A stretch of DNA of 34,543 nucleotides from JAVBNU01 sp031551265. Its GTDB lineage: Bacteria; Cyanobacteriota; Vampirovibrionia; Gastranaerophilales; Gastranaerophilaceae. A program made the translations under genes and the position numbers. The stretch spans positions 1-34,543 of the forward strand of contig JAVBNU010000031.1 in the NCBI GenBank assembly GCA_031551265.1, given 5' to 3'. Below the pieces are notes generated by a model. The model made no database searches and was not told the DNA's origin. It was given only the letters and a program-made list of their open reading frames with translations. Within the stretch, counting starts at the first letter, position 1; each line of letters begins with the position of its first letter. Shown here piece by piece: positions 21,135 through 29,004 of the stretch.

Positions 21135-22009
21135 GCTTCAACTCCACTCAATGTTGCCATTGTTTCTTGCTCTAAACCAAAATCCGCCTCCGAAAATAAA
21201 ATTCCCAGCTCCGTCTCATCAACCAAAAATATAACGTTATTTGAACGCGTACTTCTGGCTATGGAGCTGAAGAAGTGTGCAATATTTTGCATATCAATAT
21301 TTACTTCTTGATTAAGTATTTCAAGACACTCAACAGACTGAACCTCATCAACAATCAAACCTATTTTTTTATCGTTGTAAGTAAAAATTATAACCATTTC
21401 TTTGTGGGCTTCACACCAGTCTTCTTCTATTTTTGCGAGAATAGAAAATATTGTAGGCGCCAAAACTTTTGTGACATTTTCTTTAGACTCTTGGATTTTT
21501 TTCTCTCTTTCAGAGCTTTGCGGCTGTTTATGCAGCTCGACTATTTTGCCCCCTTCTTGATGGAGTTGACGGTGAGGAGGGTCAATTTTTCTAAGGTACG
21601 AATTCATTATATTGTTGCTGGCATCAAACGTCAGCAACCACTTTCCGAATGCACATTTGTCAGGGTTCAGCTCTCTTGTGAATGTGTCCTCTTCTTCAAC
21701 ACAACGAACCAACTCATCGACCCATCCTTGATGCGCCGTAATGGCCGACACTTTGAATTTTTTAAAGTCTTCAAATTCACTCATTGTTGTAGGAAATGCA
21801 AAAAGCTCGCGCATATCCACCAGAGGGATTATTTCACCTCTTAAATTTAGCAATCCTCTTATATAAGGAGGAGTTAAAACCGGCTGTGTAACCTTTTTAG
21901 GTAAGATTGTAATGCCGGTAATATTTTCGCAGCTTAGCGCAAAAAATGATTTATTCAAGTTAAACACTAGCCAGGGAAAATTGTTATTTAATGAACTGAT
22001 ATCTTTCAT
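21131..22009 (-). CDS. CheW adaptor with nested CZB zinc-binding domain
   Basis: This 292-residue adaptor has a CheW fold split by an insertion. Residues 12-72 are the first part (WLVFNLNKSFFALSC, GLLNLRGEIIPLVDMRELF). Residues 204-275 resume the fold (MVIIFTYNDKKIGLIVDEVQ to FLVDETELGILF). Between them lies a CZB domain with the expected three-His/one-Cys zinc site: His93 (AHQGW), Cys119 (KCAFGKWL), His146 and His150 (PPHRQLH). CZB domains usually sit at receptor C-termini or in diguanylate cyclases and respond to zinc or to oxidation by hypochlorous acid at the Cys. Here sensing would feed straight into the kinase array. The start at 22009 follows GAGTGAGAAG; a GTG nine bases upstream is the alternative. 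It heads its operon behind a clear promoter. Confidence 0.85.
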   Translation of the reverse strand: MKDISSLNNNFPWLVFNLNKSFFALSCENITGITILPKKVTQPVLTPPYIRGLLNLRGEIIPLVDMRELFAFPTTMSEFEDFKKFKVSAITAHQGWVDELVRCVEEEDTFTRELNPDKCAFGKWLLTFDASNNIMNSYLRKIDPPHRQLHQEGGKIVELHKQPQSSEREKKIQESKENVTKVLAPTIFSILAKIEEDWCEAHKEMVIIFTYNDKKIGLIVDEVQSVECLEILNQEVNIDMQNIAHFFSSIARSTRSNNVIFLVDETELGILFSEADFGLEQETMATLSGVEA

Positions 22010-22051
22010 ACTTCTCACTCTATAAACCTAATTATTTTTTATTGTAATAAA

Positions 22052-22080
22052 ATTTTAACATTATTTCGCGTTATTGGCAA
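22052..22080 (-). promoter_or_regulatory. sigma70 promoter for the cheW-CZB/cheB operon
   Basis: On the minus strand TTGCCA (22080-22075), 17 bases and TAAAAT (22057-22052) precede the ATG by 42 bases. The -10 is identical to that of the cheY operon, suggesting both arms use the housekeeping sigma factor. Confidence 0.6.
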
Positions 22081-22113
22081 AAAGAATTTTAAAAAACTTA
22101 TTTTTATAAAACT

Positions 22114-23256
22114 TCAATTGTGGTTTATTATTTCTTTCAAATTGCCCAGAGATTGACTATAAATACTTCCTGCTACTTCCTTTAAGACAGACTGCATTGA
22201 GGAATATTTTTCATTAGTCGTATGAATAGCTTTCAGCATTGCATACTCGAACTCGGAGTTGGTATCATATATTATCGAATTTGTATCATCAAAATAGTGT
22301 GCTCCAGCAAACTTTTTATTGATGATACATGGCTTACAAAAGCCGTAAATAAGTTGAAAAGAGCCTGATGTCCCAACAGTCAAATATCTCTCGTGTAGTG
22401 AGTTCTCAGGGTCCAATAAGGGAAGAAAAAAATCAACTTTTTCAAGTTCATTATACATTGTAGGATAATCAACTTCACCAAGCATATTAAAATAAGGCTT
22501 TAATTTAGCGGGCAGCTGTATTTTTTCACCTTTGTGGATTAGCGAAACACAAAAATTAGTAACTCCTCTGTCAATAAGCTTTTCGACGGTATCTAAAAGC
22601 AGTTGTTTATTTCTTCTCACGTCTTTTAGTTCACCAATAGAAATAAAACGGGTAATATTGTTATTTTTCGGTGTTATTTCAATATCACCGAAAAAATGTG
22701 GGTTAACCATTTTAACTCTCGCGTCAGTTGTACCTTCGAATGTTTTCAAGGCAATTATGCTTGCTTTCTCAAATGATTCATCGTTTAAATTTTCGCAACG
22801 GTGTTCGGCATTGATGAATCCTTTTTTAGGACTGCACATGTTTTTAAATGCGGAAAAAATACTTATATTTTTAGCATAGACCATGTTTGTATTAAAAAAA
22901 ACAAAATCATAAGATTCGATTTTTTTTGAACCAAGCAACTTTGCGATGTTTTTGTACCTAAGAAAAAAAAACCTGACATTATCATCATTTGCAAATATTG
23001 ACAATGATTTTTGTTCATATAGATAAGGCAAAAGTACTACGTCTACGTTATAATTTAAATCTAAAAAATATTTCACATATCCGGGGATTGTTTCGCCATG
23101 AACGTAGTTTGGCTCAACTATTAGTATAGCTTTTTGTTTTGTCCCAAGTTGTTTTATAAATTTTGATTCTTTAAATACAGGATATTTAAGTCGCCTTATC
23201 AAGCCTGTAAATTTTCCAATCAAACGCTCTGTTAATTTTAGTATTATATTTTTCAT
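22114..23256 (-). CDS. probable GT-B fold glycosyltransferase
   Basis: The 380-residue protein looks like a two-domain GT-B glycosyltransferase. An N-terminal Rossmann half has AILIVEPNYVHGETIPGYVKYF. The C-terminal half begins with ITRFISIGELKDVRRNKQLL, the usual first strand and donor-side loop of GT4-like enzymes, and contains SLHERYLTVGTSGSFQLIYG and a FCKPCIINKKFAG segment. It is not a close match to any family I can name, and the E-x7-E motif of GT4 is not evident. The ATG at 23256 lacks a clear Shine-Dalgarno site. It lies at the edge of the polysaccharide region, divergent from the GT2 gene at 23400. Confidence 0.6.
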   Translation of the reverse strand: MKNIILKLTERLIGKFTGLIRRLKYPVFKESKFIKQLGTKQKAILIVEPNYVHGETIPGYVKYFLDLNYNVDVVLLPYLYEQKSLSIFANDDNVRFFFLRYKNIAKLLGSKKIESYDFVFFNTNMVYAKNISIFSAFKNMCSPKKGFINAEHRCENLNDESFEKASIIALKTFEGTTDARVKMVNPHFFGDIEITPKNNNITRFISIGELKDVRRNKQLLLDTVEKLIDRGVTNFCVSLIHKGEKIQLPAKLKPYFNMLGEVDYPTMYNELEKVDFFLPLLDPENSLHERYLTVGTSGSFQLIYGFCKPCIINKKFAGAHYFDDTNSIIYDTNSEFEYAMLKAIHTTNEKYSSMQSVLKEVAGSIYSQSLGNLKEIINHN

Positions 23257-23332
23257 AAATAATAAACTTAATTCTCATGTACACATTCGTTAAATTTTTT
23301 TTATTTGGAGTTCTCAACAAACGATACATTAA

Positions 23333-23363
23333 TTGTATCATGTCATTTTTTAGTTTGTATACT
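23333..23363 (+). promoter_or_regulatory. possible promoter for the GT2 pair
   Basis: TTGTAT and TATACT are 19 bases apart, a slightly long spacer. If used, transcription begins near 23370, after the longer upstream in-frame starts, supporting the start at 23400. Confidence 0.3.
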
Positions 23364-23399
23364 ATGATAGATTATATTACTGAAAAATCGATTAAAAAA

Positions 23400-24395
23400 A
23401 TGACAACAGCACCAAAAGTTTCGATAATTATTCCTGTATATAATGATGAAATATATATAAGGCAGTGCTTGGACAGCCTCATTAATCAATCACTCAAAGA
23501 ACTCGAAATCATTATCGTTGATGATGGCTCGACTAATTCTGCCGGTGCGATTTGTGATGAGTATGCTGAAAAGGACGATCGCATAAAAGTTATCCACAAA
23601 GAAAACGAGGGGTCGGGCATAGCTAGAAATTTTGCTATTAAGCTTGCTCAGGGTGAATTTATCGGATTCGTAGATTCGGATGACTGGGTTGATTCAGATT
23701 ATTTTGAAAAAATGTATAATTCAGCCATTACCAATAATGCCGATATTTCTATTGGTGAAATTAAGCGTTATAGTGATGGCAAAATGGACAAATGTTCCTA
23801 TACGATAGATAAAACTATAATGAAGGAAAATTCGCAACAAGCCATCAATTTTCAATTTTATCCGGGCGTTTGGGATAAAATATATAGGAAAGATGTGGTA
23901 ATTAATAATAATATAGAATTTGCAGAAAAACTTTTATATCAGGATGTGCCATTTAATTTTAAGGCGTTGTTCTACGCAAACAGAATCGTCACTTGCCCCA
24001 ACGTTTTTTACTATTATCGGTTAAATCTGAATTCGGTTTCCTATAAGAGTGGCGATGTACTTTTCAATATTTTTAAAATCTTTGATATTTGCCAGGATTT
24101 TATAAACAAAATTGATTCTCCTTTATTAAACTCTAATTTTCAAGAAGTATTAAACGCCTTAAAAATCAGGCATTATTATTATTATTTTCCACGTGCTGAC
24201 ATGAGCTACAGAAAGACTTTTTTAGACAAAATAAAAGAAGATATCAAAAACATAGATTTAAATAAAAATAATTACTTGAAAAAACGTGAGAAAATCAAAG
24301 GCTATCTCTTGAAGTATTCATTAACCCCATTTTGTGTCACGTTTTTTTTATATATTTTTGCCACAGCCAACAAAATTATTAAAATAAATAAATAG
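23400..24395 (+). CDS. family-2 glycosyltransferase, first of tandem pair
   Basis: This 331-residue GT-A enzyme transfers a sugar from a nucleotide donor with inversion. The N-terminus PKVSIIIPVYNDEIYIRQCL is the GT2 nucleotide-binding start, EIIIVDDGSTNSAG follows, and the metal-binding DxD is in FVDSDDW. The C-terminal 200 residues are variable and include aromatic YYYYFP runs and a hydrophobic stretch near the end (PFCVTFFLYIFATANKII). The frame is open upstream to 23277, but I start at 23400 because the paralogue starts at the same point of the fold. It stops with TAG. It lies opposite in strand to the main polysaccharide operon. The acceptor is unknown. Confidence 0.85.
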   Translation: MTTAPKVSIIIPVYNDEIYIRQCLDSLINQSLKELEIIIVDDGSTNSAGAICDEYAEKDDRIKVIHKENEGSGIARNFAIKLAQGEFIGFVDSDDWVDSDYFEKMYNSAITNNADISIGEIKRYSDGKMDKCSYTIDKTIMKENSQQAINFQFYPGVWDKIYRKDVVINNNIEFAEKLLYQDVPFNFKALFYANRIVTCPNVFYYYRLNLNSVSYKSGDVLFNIFKIFDICQDFINKIDSPLLNSNFQEVLNALKIRHYYYYFPRADMSYRKTFLDKIKEDIKNIDLNKNNYLKKREKIKGYLLKYSLTPFCVTFFLYIFATANKIIKINK

Positions 24396-24491
24396 GGTAT
24401 AAGCTTGTCAGGATATCACAGTTACGTCATCTATATCATTTCTATTTGCGTTACTTATATTATTATTAATGCATAAGTATTGTGAGGTAAT

Positions 24492-25493
24492 ATGTTCGCA
24501 CCGAAAGTTTCAATTATTATTCCCGTATATAATGGCGAGGCGTACTTATGTCAATGCTTGGATAGTGTTATTAATCAGACACTAAGAGAAATTGAAATAA
24601 TAATAATTGATGATGGCTCAACTGATTCTGCCGGTTCGATTTGTGACAAGTATGCTGAAAAAGATGAGCGAATAAAAGTCATTCATAAAGAAAACGAGGG
24701 TTCAGGCATCGCAAGAAATTTAGCGATTAAACTTGCTCAGGGTGAATATATCGGATTCGTAGATTCAGATGACTGGATCGATTTAAATTATTATGAAAAA
24801 CTTTATAACGCAGCCAATAGCAATAACGCTGATATCTCTATCGGAGGAATAAAACGTTTTAGGGGTGGAAAAATTGACGAGTGGATTTTTATCAAAAAGA
24901 CAGGCGTGATAAAAGAATTTAAAAATCAAATAATAAAATTCAAATATTTTGATGGTGCTTGGGACAAAATTTACAGAAGAAACATAGTAATTGATAATCA
25001 TCTTGAATTTGCAGCAAAAATTATTAATGAGGATCTTGCATTCTCTATTCAAGCTGCTTTCTACGCTGACAAAGTGGTCTCTTGTCCTGATACGTTCTAC
25101 TTTTATCGACAAAATCGAAGCTCTGTATGTTATAACAGAGGTAACAAAATTTTTGATATTTTTATCGCCTTTGATTTATGCCAGACATTTGTGAACAGCA
25201 TCGAAGATTCACATTTACACCGCAGCTATCAAAATCTTTTGGATACAAAAAAAAGTGAACAGTTTTTTATACAAGTATTTCAAGCCGATAAATGCGATAA
25301 GCAGGTTTTCTACGATAAAGTAAAAGAAATAATTAAAGACATAGATTTTAAAGCCAACGAACATGCCTCTATAATAGATAAAGCCAGGCTCTTTGTTCTA
25401 AAACATGCAAGAACGCCAAAAGAACACGAATTTTTTGGCTTTTTTATACGCGTTATAATAAAATTCGGCGAGTGGTTCGGGTATTGCCCGTAA
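24492..25493 (+). CDS. family-2 glycosyltransferase, second of tandem pair
   Basis: A 333-residue paralogue of the preceding gene. PKVSIIIPVYNGEAYLCQCL, IIIIDDGSTDSAGSICDKYA and GFVDSDDWIDLNYYEK are nearly the same as in its neighbour over the first 115 residues, including long shared stretches such as RIKVIHKENEGSGIARN. The C-terminal acceptor-side half is clearly diverged. A GAGG site lies seven bases upstream of the ATG. The pattern of a conserved donor domain and divergent acceptor domain fits duplication followed by acceptor change. It ends ten bases before the convergent fucose-synthase gene. Confidence 0.88.
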   Translation: MFAPKVSIIIPVYNGEAYLCQCLDSVINQTLREIEIIIIDDGSTDSAGSICDKYAEKDERIKVIHKENEGSGIARNLAIKLAQGEYIGFVDSDDWIDLNYYEKLYNAANSNNADISIGGIKRFRGGKIDEWIFIKKTGVIKEFKNQIIKFKYFDGAWDKIYRRNIVIDNHLEFAAKIINEDLAFSIQAAFYADKVVSCPDTFYFYRQNRSSVCYNRGNKIFDIFIAFDLCQTFVNSIEDSHLHRSYQNLLDTKKSEQFFIQVFQADKCDKQVFYDKVKEIIKDIDFKANEHASIIDKARLFVLKHARTPKEHEFFGFFIRVIIKFGEWFGYCP

Positions 25494-25502
25494 TTCCTTC
25501 AG

Positions 25503-26558
25503 TTAATTTTTATACCGGTTGTAAAATTTTTTGATACCGTCTTTAAGCTCAATTTTCGGACTCCAGCCTAATTCTTTAATTTTTGTGCTATCCATTAATT
25601 TCCTGAAAGTCCCGTTAGGTTTTGAGGTATCGTACACGATTTCACCATCAAATGCCACGATTTCTTTGACCAATTCAAACAAATCCTGCAGCTTAATGTC
25701 CGTACCGGCCGTGATATTCACCAATTCACCGATATCCCTGTAGTCCTTGTTTTGCATCAAATACAAACACGCGTCAGCAAGGTCATCACTGCACATCAGC
25801 TCGCGGTAAACAGAGCCGTCGCCCCACATGACAACACGGTCGCGGCTTGCTCCGACTTTAGCGAGCACCTCTTCAACAGACGCCTCGCTGTCAAAATTTA
25901 TTTCGTTGTCTAAATTCCAGCCAAGTTTGTATTTTTGCAAGTCGGCTTTTATTGCGCCAAAATCACTGTTTTGCAATAGTTTTGCTAAATGAAAACGTCT
26001 CAAAACCATCGGCAGCAAATGCGCTGTTTCCATATTAAAATTGTCACCAATGCCATATTGATTTGTAGGCATTACAGAGATAAAATTTGTGCCGTACTGT
26101 TCGTTGTAGTATTTGCACATTTTTATTGCGGTAATTTTAGCTATAGCGTAAGCTTCATTAGTTTGTTCAAGCTCCGATGTCAATAAACAATCCTCTTTCA
26201 TAGGCTGAGACGCGAGCCGAGGATATATGCAACTTGAGCCCAAATTGAGCAGCTTTTTCACATCAAACTTATGACTTGAATGAATCACATTTGTCGCTAT
26301 CATCAAATTATCATATATAAACTCAGCAGGATAAGTCATGTTCGCCATTATTCCACCGACTTTTGCCGCGGCAAGTATGACATAATCAGGTTTTTGATCT
26401 TCAAAAAAATTCTCAACAGCAGCTTGATTAGTCAAATCAAGCTCATCGGCATTCCTCAATACTAAATTCTCAAACCCGTCTTGCTGTAATCGCCGTAGAA
26501 TTGCACTGCCCACCAGCCCGCTGTGTCCTGCCAGATATATTTTATCGGTTTTATTCAT
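25503..26558 (-). CDS. fcl: GDP-L-fucose synthase
   Basis: The 351-residue short-chain dehydrogenase/reductase carries out the epimerisation and NADPH reduction of GDP-4-keto-6-deoxy-mannose to GDP-L-fucose. It shows the cofactor loop YLAGHSGLVGSAI, the AAAKVGGI motif, the catalytic LGSSCIYP (Ser and Cys) and Y-x3-K (YAIAKI), and VMPTNQYGIGDNFN in the substrate region. It is somewhat longer than the usual 310-320 residues because of a charged insertion near residues 190-235. It starts two bases after gmd with GGAG upstream. Together with gmd it gives the full route from GDP-mannose. Confidence 0.93.
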   Translation of the reverse strand: MNKTDKIYLAGHSGLVGSAILRRLQQDGFENLVLRNADELDLTNQAAVENFFEDQKPDYVILAAAKVGGIMANMTYPAEFIYDNLMIATNVIHSSHKFDVKKLLNLGSSCIYPRLASQPMKEDCLLTSELEQTNEAYAIAKITAIKMCKYYNEQYGTNFISVMPTNQYGIGDNFNMETAHLLPMVLRRFHLAKLLQNSDFGAIKADLQKYKLGWNLDNEINFDSEASVEEVLAKVGASRDRVVMWGDGSVYRELMCSDDLADACLYLMQNKDYRDIGELVNITAGTDIKLQDLFELVKEIVAFDGEIVYDTSKPNGTFRKLMDSTKIKELGWSPKIELKDGIKKFYNRYKN

Positions 26559-26560
26559 GT

Positions 26561-27646
26561 TTACTCCATTGCTTCTAAAATGGTGTAGCCCTCGTCTAAC
26601 AATATTTTATTTTTTTGGGCTTCCTGCATATCTTCACTGACCATTTCTTGTACCAGTTGTGACAGATTACATTTTGGCTCCCAGCCTAATTTTTCTCTCG
26701 CTTTCGAGCTGTCACCAAGCAGCAAATCAACCTCAGTCGGACGAAAATACTTTTCTTCAACTTCAATTAATACCTTGCCTGTTTCTTTATCTATACCTTT
26801 TTCGCTGAGGCCCTCACCCACGAACTCAAGATTAATACCAACTTCACTAAAAGCCATTTTACAAAAATCACGAATCGTTGTCGTAACACCCGTTGCGAGC
26901 ACAAAATCTTCAGGATGTTCTTGCTGCAATATGCGCCACATACCTTCTACATAGTCTTTTGTGTGCCCCCAGTCGCGCTTGGAGGATAAATTACCCAAAT
27001 ATAATTTTTCTTCTATGCCCAGCTTAATTCTCACAGCTGCTCTGGTTATTTTTCGCGTAACAAACGTCTCACCGCGTCTTGGTGATTCGTGGTTAAACAA
27101 AATTCCGTTTGCTGCAAACATATTATAGGCTTCACGGTAGTTAATCGTAATCCAATATGCATACAATTTAGCACACGCATATGGTGAACGAGGGTAGAAT
27201 GGCGTAGTTTCCCGCTGCGGCACTTCCTGCACAAGCCCGTATAACTCGGATGTCGACGCCTGATAGAATTTTGTCTTATCTTCCAACTTGAGGATTCTTA
27301 TCGCTTCTAACAACCTCAAAGTGCCAAGAGCATCCACATTAGCCGTGTATTCAGGGCAATCAAATGAAACTTTTACGTGTGATTGAGCAGCCATGTTGTA
27401 TATTTCGTCGGGCTGGATTTCCTGAATCAGACGAATCAAATTTGTACTATCAGTCAAGTCGCCATAATGCAGGTGGAGTCGCAAGTTTTCGTTATGCGTG
27501 TCTTGATATAAATGGTCAATCCGCTGGGTATTAAAAGAGCTGGCGCGTCGTTTCATCCCGTGCACGGCGTAACCCTTTTCCAATAGTAATTCTGCTAAAT
27601 AGCTTCCGTCTTGTCCTGTTATCCCGGTTATCAACGCCTTTTTCAT
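26561..27646 (-). CDS. gmd: GDP-mannose 4,6-dehydratase
   Basis: The 361-residue NADP-dependent SDR enzyme converts GDP-mannose to GDP-4-keto-6-deoxy-mannose, the first committed step to GDP-fucose. The N-terminal ALITGITGQDGSYLAELLL, the MKRRASSFNTQRIDHLY segment, NMAAQSHVKVSF, the catalytic STSELYG with Y-x3-K (YACAKLYAYW), the HESPRRGETFVTRKI substrate loop and RDWGHTKDYVEGMW are all intact. It overlaps the polymerase gene by ATGA and is followed by fcl after two bases. GDP-mannose supply genes are not in the window. Confidence 0.97.
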   Translation of the reverse strand: MKKALITGITGQDGSYLAELLLEKGYAVHGMKRRASSFNTQRIDHLYQDTHNENLRLHLHYGDLTDSTNLIRLIQEIQPDEIYNMAAQSHVKVSFDCPEYTANVDALGTLRLLEAIRILKLEDKTKFYQASTSELYGLVQEVPQRETTPFYPRSPYACAKLYAYWITINYREAYNMFAANGILFNHESPRRGETFVTRKITRAAVRIKLGIEEKLYLGNLSSKRDWGHTKDYVEGMWRILQQEHPEDFVLATGVTTTIRDFCKMAFSEVGINLEFVGEGLSEKGIDKETGKVLIEVEEKYFRPTEVDLLLGDSSKAREKLGWEPKCNLSQLVQEMVSEDMQEAQKNKILLDEGYTILEAME

Positions 27647-28959
27647 ATAATTTCTCCTGTGTTTATTAAATTTTGTTCTTTGTCTGATATTTTATTTACT
27701 TTTAATATCATTTTCTTTTGTTTCGCCTTCCGTAAGGCTTTATATGCTAATCCAAGGTTCACGGCGTACATTACTACGTATGAAAACATAAATCTTGGAC
27801 TCTCTAACCCGGGGTTAAGTGCGATGATGAATATAGCTGCAATGAAATTTGTTAACGCCCACAATAATAACTTTCGTTCCCTGCCTATAGTGCTGCACAT
27901 AGCTTTTACCGAGAACATGACCGGATAAATATTTACTATAAACATTATAACACCACCTAGCAAGCCGGCTCGATAAAACATATTTATAAACGAACTGTGT
28001 TGGGTCGTTACGAACAAAACCAATTCCTGAGGGATTGCAAACGCGTCGCTTGAAGTTTGAAAACACGAGGTATTGACTATTTCATACCAAATGCTGTTTG
28101 AAGCGTATGCTGTACCATAGCCAACGCCTATAAAATTAGTTTTTATGAGAGTAACCAATTCATTTAGCCAGTATTGCCAACGCCACAGCGCATTCGGGTC
28201 ATTTAGCAGCATGTGGTCTAAAGTACGCTCGAAAATAGACGGCAACAACGCAACGACTGTTATAGCTCCAAGCAAACAGGCTATTTTGACATTTTTATAT
28301 TCCAACTTTAACTTTGATAACCCGCACAAATCCAGCATCATTATCGCTAAAACAATTATATAACCCAGTTTATACGACGACATATCCGCAGTTAGAGGGA
28401 ATATCGCGAGAAACAATAACATTCCCAACGGGCGGTTAAATTTGAAAAAAACGAACGAGGCAAGAATAAAAAAACCTTCCGAAAATGTTATCAAATCCAC
28501 TAATGACGGGCATGCAACACGCAAAAATACCAAGGCAAAAAGATACAACGCAATCGGCGCAAATCGCATCTTTTCTATCACGTTGCTTGATATTACCTGC
28601 TTAAATAATAAAAGCCCAATAGGCACAATGAATAAAAAGTACCCCTGACGTATAATGAAACTTTTGTTATAATCAAGATCGTTCAGTGGAAATACGTTTT
28701 TGTAAAAATTCAAACACGATAAAATAAGCACTACAAACAAGAATATATAAAATGTTTTTGCCAAAAAAGTATACTTTTTAAAGTCCGTTAAACTGATTTT
28801 AATTTTATTAAATATAAACGCAAAATACACAATGCTAAAACCCATAAAAATGAACAATGCATTGAGCTTGCCGCCAATTTTTAAAAAATGGGCGCCAAAA
28901 GGAATGAACAGCGCATAAAATATTATAAATATTGGCCAATAGCTTATTTTTAGTTTCAT
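27643..28959 (-). CDS. O-antigen polymerase/ligase-like membrane protein (Wzy/WaaL type)
   Basis: The 438-residue polytopic inner-membrane protein has about ten hydrophobic segments spread along its length. A large external loop (about residues 240-320) contains NFIGVGYGTAYASNSIWYEI and TTQHSSFINMFYRAGLLGG; the H-S-x-x-[hydrophobic] then G-x-x-G pattern is that of the Wzy_C/O-antigen ligase domain. It would polymerise repeat units on the periplasmic side, or ligate glycan to a lipid. I choose 28959 because AGGA lies just upstream, rather than an in-frame ATG 39 bases earlier. Co-occurrence with Wzx and Wzz favours polymerase. Confidence 0.75.
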   Translation of the reverse strand: MKLKISYWPIFIIFYALFIPFGAHFLKIGGKLNALFIFMGFSIVYFAFIFNKIKISLTDFKKYTFLAKTFYIFLFVVLILSCLNFYKNVFPLNDLDYNKSFIIRQGYFLFIVPIGLLLFKQVISSNVIEKMRFAPIALYLFALVFLRVACPSLVDLITFSEGFFILASFVFFKFNRPLGMLLFLAIFPLTADMSSYKLGYIIVLAIMMLDLCGLSKLKLEYKNVKIACLLGAITVVALLPSIFERTLDHMLLNDPNALWRWQYWLNELVTLIKTNFIGVGYGTAYASNSIWYEIVNTSCFQTSSDAFAIPQELVLFVTTQHSSFINMFYRAGLLGGVIMFIVNIYPVMFSVKAMCSTIGRERKLLLWALTNFIAAIFIIALNPGLESPRFMFSYVVMYAVNLGLAYKALRKAKQKKMILKVNKISDKEQNLINTGEII

Positions 28960-29004
28960 GTAAATTCCTGATTGTGTATAAGTATCCCGCAATGACAAAT
29001 ATTA

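Noticed and set aside
21275..21844. Plus-strand 189-codon frame inside the CheW-CZB gene
   Set aside because: The opposite strand encodes a clear CheW/CZB protein with intact motifs; the antisense product is Phe/Asn-rich noise.
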